Notes: generated by a model from the letters alone, not told the origin. A stretch of 10,368 nucleotides of DNA from Massilia sp. (GCA_003520365.1 DOUW01000139.1:619-10986); one strand, 5' to 3'. Shown: positions 1-7,912, counted from the stretch's first letter. Program-made: numbers and translations.

Positions 1-2948
1 ACCGGCTTGTCCTGCCCGATGCGCCAGGCGCGGTCGGTGGCCTGGGCCTCGGCCGCCGGGTTCCACCACGGGTCGTAGTGGATCACGGTGTCGGCCGCGG
101 TCAGGTTCAGGCCAACACCGCCGGCTTTCAGGCTGATCAGGAAGATCGGCACCGCGCCCTGCTGGAAGGCGGCGACCTGGGCCGAGCGGTCGCGCGTTTC
201 GCCGGTGAGAATGGCGTAGCGGATGCCGCGCGCCTCGAGCTCTTCCTCGATCAGGCCGAGCATGCTGGTGAACTGCGAGAACACCAGGATCTTGCGGCCT
301 TCCTGCAGCAGGTCTTCGACCATCTGCATCAGGTCGGTCAGCTTGGCGGAGACCGCTGCCGTGTTCTTGCGCGACGGCATCGACTTCACCAGGCGCGGGT
401 CGCAGCAGACCTGGCGCAGCTTCAGCAAGGCCTCGAGAATGACGATCTGGCTGCGCGCCACGCCCTTGCGGTCGATTTCCTCGCGCACCTTCTTGTCCAT
501 CGCCAGGCGCACGGTTTCGTACAGGTCGCGCTGCGGGCCGCTGATCTCGATGCGGCGCACCACCTCGGTCTTCTCCGGCAATTCCTTCGCCACATTGTCC
601 TTGGTACGACGCAGCAGGAAGGGACGGATGCGGCGGTTCAGCAGCATGCGGCGCACCGGGTCGTCCTGGCGCTCGATCGGATGGCGGAACTGGGTATTGA
701 AGGTCTTTTCCTCGCCGAGCAGGCCCGGCAGCAGGAAGTGGAACTGCGACCACAGTTCGCCCAGGTGGTTTTCCAGCGGCGTGCCGGTCAGGCACAGGCG
801 GTGGCGCGCGTTGAGCGAGCCGGCCGTCTGCGCCGCCTTCGAGCGCGTGTTCTTGATGTAGTGCGATTCGTCCAGGATCACCAGGTGGTACTCGTGCTCG
901 CGCAGCTTTTCCTCGTCGCGCGGCAGCAGGGCGTAGGTGGTCAGCACCAGGTCGGCTTGCTCGATCTGGTCGAACATGTCCATGCGTTCCTTGCCCTGCA
1001 GGAGCAGCACCTTCAGGTCGGGAGCGAAGCGTGCAGCTTCTTCCTGCCAGTTGGTCATCAGGCTGGTCGGCGCGATCACCAGCGCCGGACGGGTCAGGCG
1101 GCCGGCTTCCTTCTCGGTCAGGATGTGGGCCAGCGTCTGTACGGTTTTACCGAGACCCATGTCGTCGGCCAGGATGCCGCCGAGGTCATATTCGCGCAGG
1201 AACTGCATCCACGACAGGCCGTCGAGCTGGTAGTCGCGCAGGGTTGCCTGCAGGCCTTTCGGCGCCGCCACCTTCTTCACGGCGCCGAACTGGCTCAGCT
1301 TGCGGCCGGTTTCGCGCAATTGCTCGCCGCCGAACCAACGCATTTCGACGCCGCGCGCCAGTTCTTCCAGGCGGCTCGCGTCCAGCGTCGACAGGCGCAC
1401 GCGGTTCTTGATCTTGTCGTTGAAGTAGAGTTCGCCGAGCGTGGCCAGGATCGGTTTCACGCGGTTCCAGGGCAGGGCGACGCGCACGCCTTCCGGCAGG
1501 GTCGCCAGCATCTGGTCGGTTTCGCCGTGGGCGGCCAGCACGGCCGGATCGAAGTCCGTCGGCGCGTTGCGAATCAGCTGCACCAGCACCGGCAGCAGCG
1601 GCACGCGCTTGCGGTTGACCACGATGCCCAGCTCCAGCTCGAACCAGGCCTTACCGGCTTCCTCGGGCTCGTCGATCTCGGCATACCAGTCCTCGACCGG
1701 CACCACGTCGTAGCGGTACTTGGTCGACTTCTGCAGGTGCCAGCCGGCATCGAGCAGGGCGTCGATGTCGTTCTCGGCGAAGCGCAGCCAATGCGCCTGG
1801 CTTTCCAGTTGCAAGGCGCCGGCCACGCCCGACAGCGGGGTGGTGGCGGGCTTGCGGAAGCCGAGTTCGCCCAGTTTGTCCAGGGCCGCCGCTTCGGCAG
1901 CGGCATCGCGCTCGATGATCTCGGTCACGTCGCCGATCTGGCGCACCACGCGCTGGGCCGGATCGAAGGAGACGCGCTGGCCGTCGTAGTCGAAGGACAG
2001 CACGGCGAAGTCGTGCCAGCGCTGGGTGCCGGTGTCGGCCAGCGCCACCGAATCGAGCAGCAGGAAAGGCTGCGGCTTGACGTCGGTGCGCAGGCGCTGG
2101 GTCAGCGGCTGCGGCAGCGGCATCAATTCTTGCAGGCCATGGGCCAGCAGCAGTTGCGAGACGCGCTTCTTGTCGTTGCCGGTCAAAATCGGCGCCTGGG
2201 CGACCAGGGCCTGCAGCTCGGCCAGCGAAATATCCACGCCGCCACGGTTCAGCGCCAGGGGACCGCAGGACAGGTTGTCGATGTACCACGGCGGATCGGT
2301 CGGCAGCATGTAGTCGATCAGGTCGGCGCCCGGGTGGTTCGCGCCATTCGCCGGTTCCACCGACCAGCCGAGCTTGGCCGCGCGGCCCTCGTCGCGCCAG
2401 GCCAGGTTCGCCTGGCGGGTCGGGCCGGCCTGCAGCGGATACACGAGACCGTTCGCCATGTCCTGCCAGGAGTTCGCCCACAGCAGCTTGCCCTGTTCCA
2501 GCAGCATCTCGAGCAGGATCGCGCCCACTTTACCCTTCGGCTCGGTGGCGCTGGTGCTCTGCGAGGAACCGCTGCGCATCGCGATGAAGAAGCGCACCAG
2601 GTCTTCGTCTTCGCCCTCGAGGTAGGCGGGCGGGGCGGACAACAGCGAAAACACTTCGTTGACCGGGCTGGCGGCAGCGACATCGCCGTTCGGGCGCAGG
2701 CGTGCCTTGCACAGGCAGACGGCGACATGGCGGCCGCCGCTGGTCGGGGCCATCACATAGACAAACTTGTACTGGACCGCCTTCGGATCGGCGGCTTCGA
2801 GCGTCAGCTTCGGTTGCGGATGGGCTGCCGCTTCGACCCGTTGCAGCCAGGTCGCCACCGGTGCGGGCAGGGCGGGCGCGCGTGCCGGCGTCGCGCGCGG
2901 CGCCGGGGCGTCGCTCGCGTGTTCGCGTGGATAATCAACTGTGTGCAT
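1..2948 (-). CDS. SNF2/RapA-type DEAD/DEAH-box helicase (C-terminus cut by window edge)
   Basis: This is a Swi2/Snf2-family ATPase, expected to translocate on double-stranded DNA and remodel protein-DNA or RNA polymerase-DNA complexes in the cytoplasm. Reading leftward, 982 codons are present. Walker A (DDMGLGKT, catalytic Lys601), the DEAH-like box DESH (693-696) and LTGTP (720-724) mark the first RecA lobe. ILVFSQFTSML, then LKAGGVGLNL and DRAWRIGQ (972-979), mark the second lobe. The frame runs off the edge at residue 982, so only a short C-terminal tail is probably missing. The roughly 560-residue N-terminal part resembles the SNF2-associated region of bacterial helicases, but I see no SWIM zinc finger (CxC...CxH) in it. 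The ATG at 2946-2948 is the first start after an in-frame stop at 2988-2990; its ribosome site is weak. The gene is divergent from tex. The family is certain; the cellular role is not known from the sequence. Confidence 0.95.
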   Translation of the reverse strand, partial: MHTVDYPREHASDAPAPRATPARAPALPAPVATWLQRVEAAAHPQPKLTLEAADPKAVQYKFVYVMAPTSGGRHVAVCLCKARLRPNGDVAAASPVNEVFSLLSAPPAYLEGEDEDLVRFFIAMRSGSSQSTSATEPKGKVGAILLEMLLEQGKLLWANSWQDMANGLVYPLQAGPTRQANLAWRDEGRAAKLGWSVEPANGANHPGADLIDYMLPTDPPWYIDNLSCGPLALNRGGVDISLAELQALVAQAPILTGNDKKRVSQLLLAHGLQELMPLPQPLTQRLRTDVKPQPFLLLDSVALADTGTQRWHDFAVLSFDYDGQRVSFDPAQRVVRQIGDVTEIIERDAAAEAAALDKLGELGFRKPATTPLSGVAGALQLESQAHWLRFAENDIDALLDAGWHLQKSTKYRYDVVPVEDWYAEIDEPEEAGKAWFELELGIVVNRKRVPLLPVLVQLIRNAPTDFDPAVLAAHGETDQMLATLPEGVRVALPWNRVKPILATLGELYFNDKIKNRVRLSTLDASRLEELARGVEMRWFGGEQLRETGRKLSQFGAVKKVAAPKGLQATLRDYQLDGLSWMQFLREYDLGGILADDMGLGKTVQTLAHILTEKEAGRLTRPALVIAPTSLMTNWQEEAARFAPDLKVLLLQGKERMDMFDQIEQADLVLTTYALLPRDEEKLREHEYHLVILDESHYIKNTRSKAAQTAGSLNARHRLCLTGTPLENHLGELWSQFHFLLPGLLGEEKTFNTQFRHPIERQDDPVRRMLLNRRIRPFLLRRTKDNVAKELPEKTEVVRRIEISGPQRDLYETVRLAMDKKVREEIDRKGVARSQIVILEALLKLRQVCCDPRLVKSMPSRKNTAAVSAKLTDLMQMVEDLLQEGRKILVFSQFTSMLGLIEEELEARGIRYAILTGETRDRSAQVAAFQQGAVPIFLISLKAGGVGLNLTAADTVIHYDPWWNPAAEAQATDRAWRIGQDKP

Positions 2949-3254
2949 GGGTCTCTGGAGTCTGTAAAAAAAGAACAACAAACGCCATTATCTCTCATAC
3001 GGACGCTTCAGTTTTGTTCGGAATCGCACGTTGCTGAGAAATCTTTACAGCATGAAATTTTCCGAATCGTTAATCCAACACTCTGCCGCACCACTATGCA
3101 AGTGTGGAAAACTGTTAACAATCCATTAGCATCGCGCCCAGGTCCGTGGTGCGCGCATGAAAGGCGCCTGCGCATGTTCGCGTTGCACTGTCAAGACTGG
3201 CGTATCCGGCGGGTTTGCGTATCATTGCCCGCCTGACTCACGGATTTTTGTCCC
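2949..3254. promoter_or_regulatory. Divergent intergenic region between helicase and tex
   Basis: This 306-bp gap is clearly richer in A+T than the genes around it and must hold the promoters of both divergent genes. Candidate -10 elements are GATAAT on the minus strand (2987-2992, about 38 bp before the helicase start) and TATCAT on the plus strand (3220-3225, about 29 bp before the tex start). Neither has a convincing -35 box at the normal spacing, so these are tentative. No gene, tRNA or strong hairpin was seen here. Confidence 0.4.
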
Positions 3255-5609
3255 ATGCTGCCCTCCATCGAACAACGCCTCGCCACTGAACTTGTTGCCA
3301 AGCCGGCCCAGGTTGCCGCCGCCATCGCCCTGCTCGACGAGGGCGCGACCGTCCCCTTCATCGCGCGCTACCGCAAGGAAGCCACCGGCGGCCTCGACGA
3401 CACCCAATTGCGCCTGCTGGAAGAACGCCTGCGCTACCTGCGCGAGCTGGAAGACCGCCGTGCGGCGATCATCGAATCGATCACCGAGCAGAACAAGATG
3501 ACGCCGGAGCTGCTGCAGGCGATCGCGCTGGCGGAAGACAAGACCCGCCTCGAAGACCTCTACCTGCCGTATAAACAGAAGCGCCGCACCAAGGCGCAGA
3601 TCGCGGTCGAAGCCGGCCTGGCGCCGCTGGCCGACGGCCTGCTGGCCGACCCGTCGCGCAATCCCGAGGAAGTCGCCGCGCAATACCTGCGCGAAGCGTT
3701 TACGAATGCCGACGGCGTGAACAACCCGGGCGTGCCCGACACCAAGGCGGCGCTGGACGGCGCACGCCAGATCCTGATGGAGCGTTTCGCCGAAGACGCG
3801 ACCCTGCTGCAGTCGCTGCGCGAATACGTGCAGGAGCACGGCGTGGTCGAATCGAAGGTGGTCGACGGCAAGCAGGACGAAGGCGAAAAATTCGCCGACT
3901 ATTTCGATTACTCCGAGCCGCTCGCCAGCGTGCCCTCGCACCGCGCGCTGGCCCTGATGCGCGGCCGCCGCGAAGGTATCCTCGACGTCACCCTGCGCCT
4001 GGATACCGAGCCCGAAAAACCGAAGTGGGACGCGCCGCACAACCCCTGCGAATCGCGCATCGCCGCGCGCTTCGGCATCAAGAGTGCGGGCCGTCCGGCC
4101 GACAAGTGGCTGCTCGACACCGCGCGCTGGACCTGGCGCGTGAAAAGCTTCATGTACATCGAGACGGAACTGATGGGCGCGCTGCGCGAGAAGGCGGAGC
4201 TGGACGCGATCCAGGTCTTTGCGCGCAACTTGAAGTCCTTGCTGCTGGCGGCGCCGGCCGGCCAGCGCGCGACCATGGGCCTGGACCCGGGCCTGCGCAC
4301 CGGCGTGAAGGTCGCCGTGGTCGACGCCACCGGCAAGGTGGTCGATACCGCCACTATCTACCCGCACCAGCCACGTAACGATTGGGACGGCGCGCTGCAC
4401 GTGCTGGGCCAGCTGGCGGCCAGGCACAACGTCTCCCTGGTCTCGATCGGCAACGGCACCGCCTCGCGCGAGACCGACAAGCTGGCCCAGGACCTGATCA
4501 AGCAACGCCCCGAGCTGAAGCTGACCAAGATCGTGGTGTCGGAAGCGGGCGCCTCGGTCTATTCGGCCTCGGAATTCGCCTCGCGCGAACTGCCGGAACT
4601 GGACGTGTCGCTGCGCGGCGCGGTGTCGATCGCGCGCCGCCTGCAGGATCCGCTGGCGGAACTCGTGAAAATCGATCCGAAGTCGATCGGCGTCGGCCAG
4701 TACCAGCACGACGTCTCGCAGACCCAGCTCGCGCGCTCGCTCGACGCCGTGGTGGAGGATTGCGTGAACGCGGTCGGCGTGGACGTGAACACGGCCTCGG
4801 CGCCGCTGCTGGCGCGCGTCTCGGGCCTGTCGAACAGCGTGGCGCAGAGCATCGTCAACTACCGCGACATGCAGGGCGCTTTTGCCTCGCGCGCGGCGTT
4901 GAAAAAGGTGCCGCGCCTGGGCGATAAAACGTTTGAACAGGCGGCGGGTTTCCTGCGCGTGATCGGCGGCGAGAATCCGCTCGACGCCTCGGCGGTGCAC
5001 CCGGAATCGTATCCGGTCGTGGAAAAAATCCTGGCCGACATCCAGCGCGACATGAAGGCGGTGATCGGCGACAGCTCGCTGATCAAAACCCTGAACCCGG
5101 CCCGGTACGCGGACGAGAAGTTCGGCGTGCCGACTGTGTCCGACATCCTGAAGGAGCTGGAAAAGCCGGGCCGCGATCCGCGTCCGGAATTCACGACCGC
5201 CACCTTCAAGGAAGGCGTCGAGGAGATTTCCGACCTGCGTCCGGACATGATCCTGGAAGGCGTGGTCACCAACGTGGCGGCCTTCGGCGCCTTTGTCGAT
5301 ATCGGCGTGCACCAGGACGGCCTGGTCCACATCTCGGCGCTGTCGAACACCTTCGTCAAGGACCCGCACACGGTGGTCAAGGCCGGGCAGGTGGTGAAAG
5401 TGAAAGTGCTGGAAGTCGACGTGAAGAGGAAGCGCATCGCGCTGACCATGCGCCTGTCGGACTCCGCGCCGACCGCCGGTTCGAAACCGGAGCAGCGCGG
5501 CGACCGCCAGGATGCCAAGCGTCTCGGCCAGCACCAGCGCCAGGAACGTTCGGCGCCGGCCCCAAGCGGCGGCGCGATGGCGGCGGCCTTCGCCAAGCTG
5601 CGCAAATAA
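3255..5609 (+). CDS. tex: Tex, RNA-binding transcription accessory protein
   Basis: Tex is a conserved nucleic-acid-binding protein linked to transcription and RNA processing in the cytoplasm. At 784 residues the protein has the normal family length. The N-terminal helical part carries the family signature [16 protein letters not shown] (about 31-46). A YqgF/RNase H-like domain begins at [10 protein letters not shown] (341 onward). Paired helix-hairpin-helix motifs follow (about 512-570, including VNTASAPLL and [14 protein letters not shown]). An S1 RNA-binding domain spans about 665-732 ([26 protein letters not shown]). A basic, low-complexity tail rich in Q, R and K ends at AKLRK. The ATG at 3255 gives the usual N-terminus [10 protein letters not shown], although no good Shine-Dalgarno sequence precedes it. 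The GNAT gene begins 4 bp after the stop, suggesting an operon. The large open frames on the opposite strand are shadows. Confidence 0.97.
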   Translation: MLPSIEQRLATELVAKPAQVAAAIALLDEGATVPFIARYRKEATGGLDDTQLRLLEERLRYLRELEDRRAAIIESITEQNKMTPELLQAIALAEDKTRLEDLYLPYKQKRRTKAQIAVEAGLAPLADGLLADPSRNPEEVAAQYLREAFTNADGVNNPGVPDTKAALDGARQILMERFAEDATLLQSLREYVQEHGVVESKVVDGKQDEGEKFADYFDYSEPLASVPSHRALALMRGRREGILDVTLRLDTEPEKPKWDAPHNPCESRIAARFGIKSAGRPADKWLLDTARWTWRVKSFMYIETELMGALREKAELDAIQVFARNLKSLLLAAPAGQRATMGLDPGLRTGVKVAVVDATGKVVDTATIYPHQPRNDWDGALHVLGQLAARHNVSLVSIGNGTASRETDKLAQDLIKQRPELKLTKIVVSEAGASVYSASEFASRELPELDVSLRGAVSIARRLQDPLAELVKIDPKSIGVGQYQHDVSQTQLARSLDAVVEDCVNAVGVDVNTASAPLLARVSGLSNSVAQSIVNYRDMQGAFASRAALKKVPRLGDKTFEQAAGFLRVIGGENPLDASAVHPESYPVVEKILADIQRDMKAVIGDSSLIKTLNPARYADEKFGVPTVSDILKELEKPGRDPRPEFTTATFKEGVEEISDLRPDMILEGVVTNVAAFGAFVDIGVHQDGLVHISALSNTFVKDPHTVVKAGQVVKVKVLEVDVKRKRIALTMRLSDSAPTAGSKPEQRGDRQDAKRLGQHQRQERSAPAPSGGAMAAAFAKLRK

Positions 5610-5613
5610 ACCC

Positions 5614-6060
5614 ATGATCGCCTGCGCCCCCGCCGATCCGGACTGCGAGGAGGCGCGTGCGCTGATCGCGGAACTGGACGCGGCGCTGGCGGCGATCTGC
5701 GGCGACAGCGGCGCGGCATCCTTCGATGCGGATGACGTGCGCGGACCGCGGGCGCTATTCCTGCTGGCGCGTGATGCGGCCGGGCAGGCGGTCGGTTGCG
5801 GTGCGCTACGGCCTGTTGACGCCGAGGTAGCGGAAGTGAAGCGGATGTATGCGCGGCCCGGGAGCGGGGCGGGCGTACATCTGCTGGGCGAGCTGGAACG
5901 GCGGGCGCTGGCGTTCGGCTACCGGGCGATCTGGCTCGAGACCCGGCGCGTGAACGGGCGGGCGGTGGCGTTCTACGAGCGGAACGGATATCGGGTGATT
6001 CCGAACTACGGCAAGTACGTGGGCCGTGAAGATGCCATCTGCCTTGGAAAGCTGTTGTAG
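5614..6060 (+). CDS. GNAT-family N-acetyltransferase with degenerate acetyl-CoA loop
   Basis: This is a 148-residue GNAT-fold protein, expected to transfer an acetyl group from acetyl-CoA to an amine; its substrate cannot be told. Visible family features are the beta-strand before the P-loop (EVAEVKRMYARP, 72-82), the following helix (LLGELERRALAFGY) and motif B (LETRRVNGRAVAFYERNGYRVIPNYGKYVG, about 108-137 if read as separate pieces), with the usual catalytic-type Tyr121. The loop after MYARP reads GSGAGVHLL. That is about three residues shorter than the common RGRGIGRALL form and lacks the (Q/R)xxGx(G/A) arginine. The start at 5614 follows the tex stop by 4 bp, so translation is probably coupled. 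The stop codon lies inside the first palindromic repeat (6057-6083). Family assignment is firm; whether it is active is open. Confidence 0.85.
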   Translation: MIACAPADPDCEEARALIAELDAALAAICGDSGAASFDADDVRGPRALFLLARDAAGQAVGCGALRPVDAEVAEVKRMYARPGSGAGVHLLGELERRALAFGYRAIWLETRRVNGRAVAFYERNGYRVIPNYGKYVGREDAICLGKLL

Positions 6061-6083
6061 GGTGGGTTCTTGAACCCACGCGG
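6057..6083. repeat. 27-nt intergenic palindrome, copy A
   Basis: The copy begins GTAGG and ends GCGG. Its core has two perfect 8-bp arms, GTGGGTTC and GAACCCAC, separated by TT. Its reverse complement matches copy B at 26 of 27 positions. It overlaps the last codon and stop of the GNAT gene. There is no T-run after the stem, so it is not a textbook intrinsic terminator, although it could still stop or stabilise the tex-GNAT transcript. Confidence 0.85.
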
Positions 6084-6133
6084 GCTCATCGTTCGCGGTC
6101 CTGCGGCGCTTCTTCGACTGTTCAAACGGTGTA

Positions 6134-6160
6134 CCGCGTGGGTTCGAGAACCCACCCTAC
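6134..6160. repeat. 27-nt intergenic palindrome, copy B (inverted relative to A)
   Basis: The copy begins CCGCG and ends CCTAC, with arms GTGGGTTC and GAACCCAC around GA. It lies 50 nt after copy A in opposite orientation, so A and B could also pair with each other over nearly their whole length. The preceding bases GTGTA are close to those before copy C (ATGTA), so the shared unit may extend a few bases leftward. Confidence 0.85.
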
Positions 6161-6179
6161 AAACTATTTAAGCGATGTA

Positions 6180-6206
6180 CCGCGTGGACACAGGTGTCCA
6201 CCCTAC
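6180..6206. repeat. 27-nt intergenic palindrome, copy C (same orientation as B, different arms)
   Basis: The ends CCGCGTGG and CCACCCTAC are identical to copy B. The inner arms have changed together to GTGGACAC and GTGTCCAC around AG, keeping a perfect 8-bp stem. It ends 6 bp before the stop of the leftward membrane-protein gene, so it lies just beyond the 3' end of that gene. Confidence 0.8.
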
Positions 6207-6212
6207 AGGGCA

Positions 6213-6524
6213 TCAGTTAAAAAACGCTGCCAGCTCCGGTACGCGCTTGACCATGATGCCGAAGAAATACAGCGCCAGGCAGGCCAGGCCGATATAGTTC
6301 ATGCGCTTGCGCGTCAAGGCCGGGGTGCCGGTCTTCTTGATGTGCAGGGCGTCGCGCAGCAGGGTGGCGGCGTAGATCGTCAGGGCCAGGCCGGTGATGA
6401 AGACGCCGGCGCCCTCGCCGCGCAGGCCAAGGACGAGGTCGAAGACGCCGATGACGCCGAGCACCGCGGCCAGCACGAAATTGAAGCCTGCCGACGGGGC
6501 GGCATTGGGACGTTGTTGTTGCAT
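6213..6524 (-). CDS. Small three-helix membrane protein, function unknown
   Basis: I do not recognise this 103-residue protein as a named family. It has a short polar N-terminus (MQQQRPNAAPSAG) and three hydrophobic segments: about 14-34 (FNFVLAAVLGVIGVFDLVLGL), 39-58 and 76-93. A basic linker (HIKKTGTPALTRKRM) lies between the second and third. An inner-membrane location is therefore very likely. No catalytic motif or cysteine pair is seen. The ATG at 6522-6524 is the natural start; the Shine-Dalgarno is weak. The gene is divergent from grxD (156-bp gap) and converges with the GNAT gene across the palindrome cluster. The clean frame and membrane topology support a real gene. Confidence 0.75.
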   Translation of the reverse strand: MQQQRPNAAPSAGFNFVLAAVLGVIGVFDLVLGLRGEGAGVFITGLALTIYAATLLRDALHIKKTGTPALTRKRMNYIGLACLALYFFGIMVKRVPELAAFFN

Positions 6525-6633
6525 GAGCAGGAAGCGACGGTTGAAATGTGGGCGATCATACCCGACCTGTCGTCCTGCCGGAACACGTGCCGCCGCAAGC
6601 CGGCCCCGGGCCGTACCGGCGCCGCCGAATTCT

Positions 6634-6641
6634 TATAGAAT
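6634..6641 (+). promoter_or_regulatory. Candidate -10 element of grxD-ubiX
   Basis: TATAGAAT stands out in an otherwise GC-rich stretch, 39 bp before the grxD start. It contains two overlapping -10-like hexamers. No good -35 box is visible. The GC-rich inverted repeat CGGCCC-C-GGGCCG (6601-6613) lies just upstream of where a -35 would be. The position is plausible but unproven. Confidence 0.35.
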
Positions 6642-6680
6642 GGCGGCATCCAATCCATTTCTACCCCAAGGCAAAATCAA

Positions 6681-6992
6681 ATGAGCGACGTACAAACCTG
6701 GATCAAAGACACCGTGACCAACACCCCGGTCGTGCTGTTCATGAAGGGCACTGCGCAGTTCCCGCAATGCGGCTTCTCGGGCCGCGCCATCCAGATCCTG
6801 AAAGCCTGCGGTGTCGACAACATCGCCACCGTCAACGTGCTGGAAGATCCGGAAGTGCGCCAGGGCATCAAGGACTTCTCGAACTGGCCGACCATTCCGC
6901 AGCTGTACGTGAACGGCGAGTTCATCGGCGGTTCTGACATCATGAACGAGATGTTCGAATCCGGCGAACTGCAAGCAATGTTCAAGAAGTAA
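6681..6992 (+). CDS. grxD: Monothiol glutaredoxin, Grx4/GrxD type
   Basis: Monothiol CGFS glutaredoxins bind a [2Fe-2S] cluster with glutathione and pass it to other proteins in the cytoplasm. The 103-residue length and every family mark fit: Lys22 in FMKGT for glutathione, the active site CGFS at 30-33, [16 protein letters not shown] (69-84) with the cis-proline TIP, and GGSDIM with the Asp that holds the glutathione. An AAGG stretch lies about 10 bp before the ATG. ubiX follows after 15 bp in the same direction. In many Burkholderiales grxD follows prmC; here the upstream neighbour is instead a divergent membrane-protein gene. Confidence 0.97.
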   Translation: MSDVQTWIKDTVTNTPVVLFMKGTAQFPQCGFSGRAIQILKACGVDNIATVNVLEDPEVRQGIKDFSNWPTIPQLYVNGEFIGGSDIMNEMFESGELQAMFKK

Positions 6993-7007
6993 TTAGAGAA
7001 GTAAATA

Positions 7008-7610
7008 ATGACCCCAACGCGGCCGCGCCGCATCGTGGTCGCCATCACCGGCGCCACCGGCGCGATCTACGGCGTGCAGCTGCTGCGGCGGCTGGGCGCC
7101 GTGCCCGGCGTCGAGACCCACCTCGTGCTGTCCGACGCCGCCTCCCTCACCCTGCACCAGGAAGTCGGCATGCAGCGGCGCGACGTCGAGGCATTGGCCC
7201 ACGTCGTGCACAAGAACCGTGAAATCGGTGCATCGATCGCCAGCGGCTCGTTCCAGACCGACGGCATGGTGATCGCTCCCTGTTCGATGAAGACCCTGGC
7301 CGCCGTGGCCCATGGCCTGGCGGACAACCTGGTCGCGCGCGCGGCCGACGTGATCCTGAAGGAACGCCGGCGCCTGGTCATGATGGTGCGCGAAACGCCG
7401 TTCAACCTGGCGCACCTGCGCAATATGACGGCCGTGACCGAAATGGGTGCCATCGTGTTCCCGCCGCTGCCCAGTTTTTATCACCGGCCGGCGAGCATCG
7501 ACGAGATGGTCGACCACACCCTGGACCGGGTGCTGGACCTGCTCGGCATCGACAATCCCCAGGCCGCACGCTGGTCCGGCATGCGCGGCGCGGACGCGCC
7601 GGCCGCTTGA
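7008..7610 (+). CDS. ubiX: Flavin prenyltransferase UbiX
   Basis: UbiX joins a dimethylallyl group from dimethylallyl phosphate to FMN, making the prenyl-FMN cofactor that UbiD needs for decarboxylation in ubiquinone synthesis. The 200-residue protein shows the FMN-binding start VVAITGATGAIYG (10-22), the acidic residue in LTLHQEVG, the central IAPCSMKTLAAVAHGLADNL, then KERRRLVMMVRETPF and NMTAVTEMGAIVFPP, and the C-terminal PSFYHRP with the phosphate-binding Tyr and Arg. The ATG is preceded by AGAGAAG six bases upstream, a good ribosome site. It is close behind grxD, so one transcript is likely. It converges with a small leftward ORF only 10 bp past its stop, with no obvious terminator in between. 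Confidence 0.96.
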   Translation: MTPTRPRRIVVAITGATGAIYGVQLLRRLGAVPGVETHLVLSDAASLTLHQEVGMQRRDVEALAHVVHKNREIGASIASGSFQTDGMVIAPCSMKTLAAVAHGLADNLVARAADVILKERRRLVMMVRETPFNLAHLRNMTAVTEMGAIVFPPLPSFYHRPASIDEMVDHTLDRVLDLLGIDNPQAARWSGMRGADAPAA

Positions 7611-7620
7611 GCCGGTGGCG

Positions 7621-7794
7621 CTAGCGTTTGTTGCTGAAAACGCTGTCGCCAGCTTTCTTCAACTCCCTGGCTTCCTCCAGCATCCTGCGCTGGGCGATGC
7701 GCTTGCGCATCACCTCGGCGTGACGTTCCGCGCTCATTGGCGGCGCCGTCATCAGTTCCTTCAGCTGGGCGGTGTTCACGTAGTTGCTTTTCAT
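7621..7794 (-). CDS. Small basic helical protein, unknown function
   Basis: This 57-residue product (MKSNYVNTAQLKELM... to ...GDSVFSNKR) is rich in Arg, Lys, Glu and Ala. It looks like one or two charged helices (AERHAEVMRKRIAQRRMLEEARELKK); no family is recognised. An in-frame GTG at 7803 would add three residues. The GAGGA sequence on the minus strand (complement of 7806-7810) is 11 bases before the ATG and 2 before the GTG, so the start is unsettled. A good promoter lies just upstream (7827-7855), which supports expression. It is convergent with ubiX, 10 bp apart. Confidence 0.6.
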   Translation of the reverse strand: MKSNYVNTAQLKELMTAPPMSAERHAEVMRKRIAQRRMLEEARELKKAGDSVFSNKR

Positions 7795-7826
7795 AGGCGG
7801 CACGATCCTCGGCTGTAACGAGTTCG

Positions 7827-7855
7827 ATTATGCGCCAGTCGCAGCGGTTTGTAAC
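7827..7855 (-). promoter_or_regulatory. Sigma70-type promoter of the small basic ORF
   Basis: On the minus strand there is a -35 GTTACA (7850-7855), a 17-bp spacer and a -10 CATAAT (7827-7832; five of six consensus bases). Transcription would begin near 7820, leaving a leader of about 25 nt that contains GAGGA before the start codon. Confidence 0.5.
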
Positions 7856-7912
7856 GGGCTTATTCGGAAGAAAATTTGTAAGCGGAAAAGCAGGCGTGGG
7901 GAAGGATTTGGC

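Noticed and set aside
2926..3111. DnaA-box-like sequences (TTTTCCACA at 3103-3111 minus; TTATCCACG at 2926-2934 minus)
   Set aside because: There are only two imperfect sites, one inside coding sequence, with no dnaA/dnaN/gidA neighbours. They are expected by chance in AT-richer DNA.
78..3236. Very long plus-strand open frame (1052 codons) over the helicase gene
   Set aside because: It is antisense to a gene with all SNF2 motifs, its product is low-complexity (Gln, Arg, Ala, His-rich) and it results from high GC at third positions.
3222..5615. Minus-strand open frame of 797 codons over tex
   Set aside because: It mirrors tex exactly, has repetitive Arg/Gln/Asp/His composition and no recognisable domain.
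4859..6079. Minus-strand open frame of 406 codons spanning the tex end and the GNAT gene
   Set aside because: The Arg/Pro/Ser-rich product has no domain, and the opposite-strand genes explain the region.
6601..6613. Perfect GC-rich inverted repeat CGGCCC-C-GGGCCG before grxD
   Set aside because: Such GC palindromes are common in this base composition; it is single, has no second copy and no known regulator motif.
7812..7884. Three TGTAA-type words (7814, 7850 and 7876 areas) between the small ORF and the HTH gene
   Set aside because: The words are short, unevenly spaced and not symmetric; one is already explained as the -35 of the small-ORF promoter.
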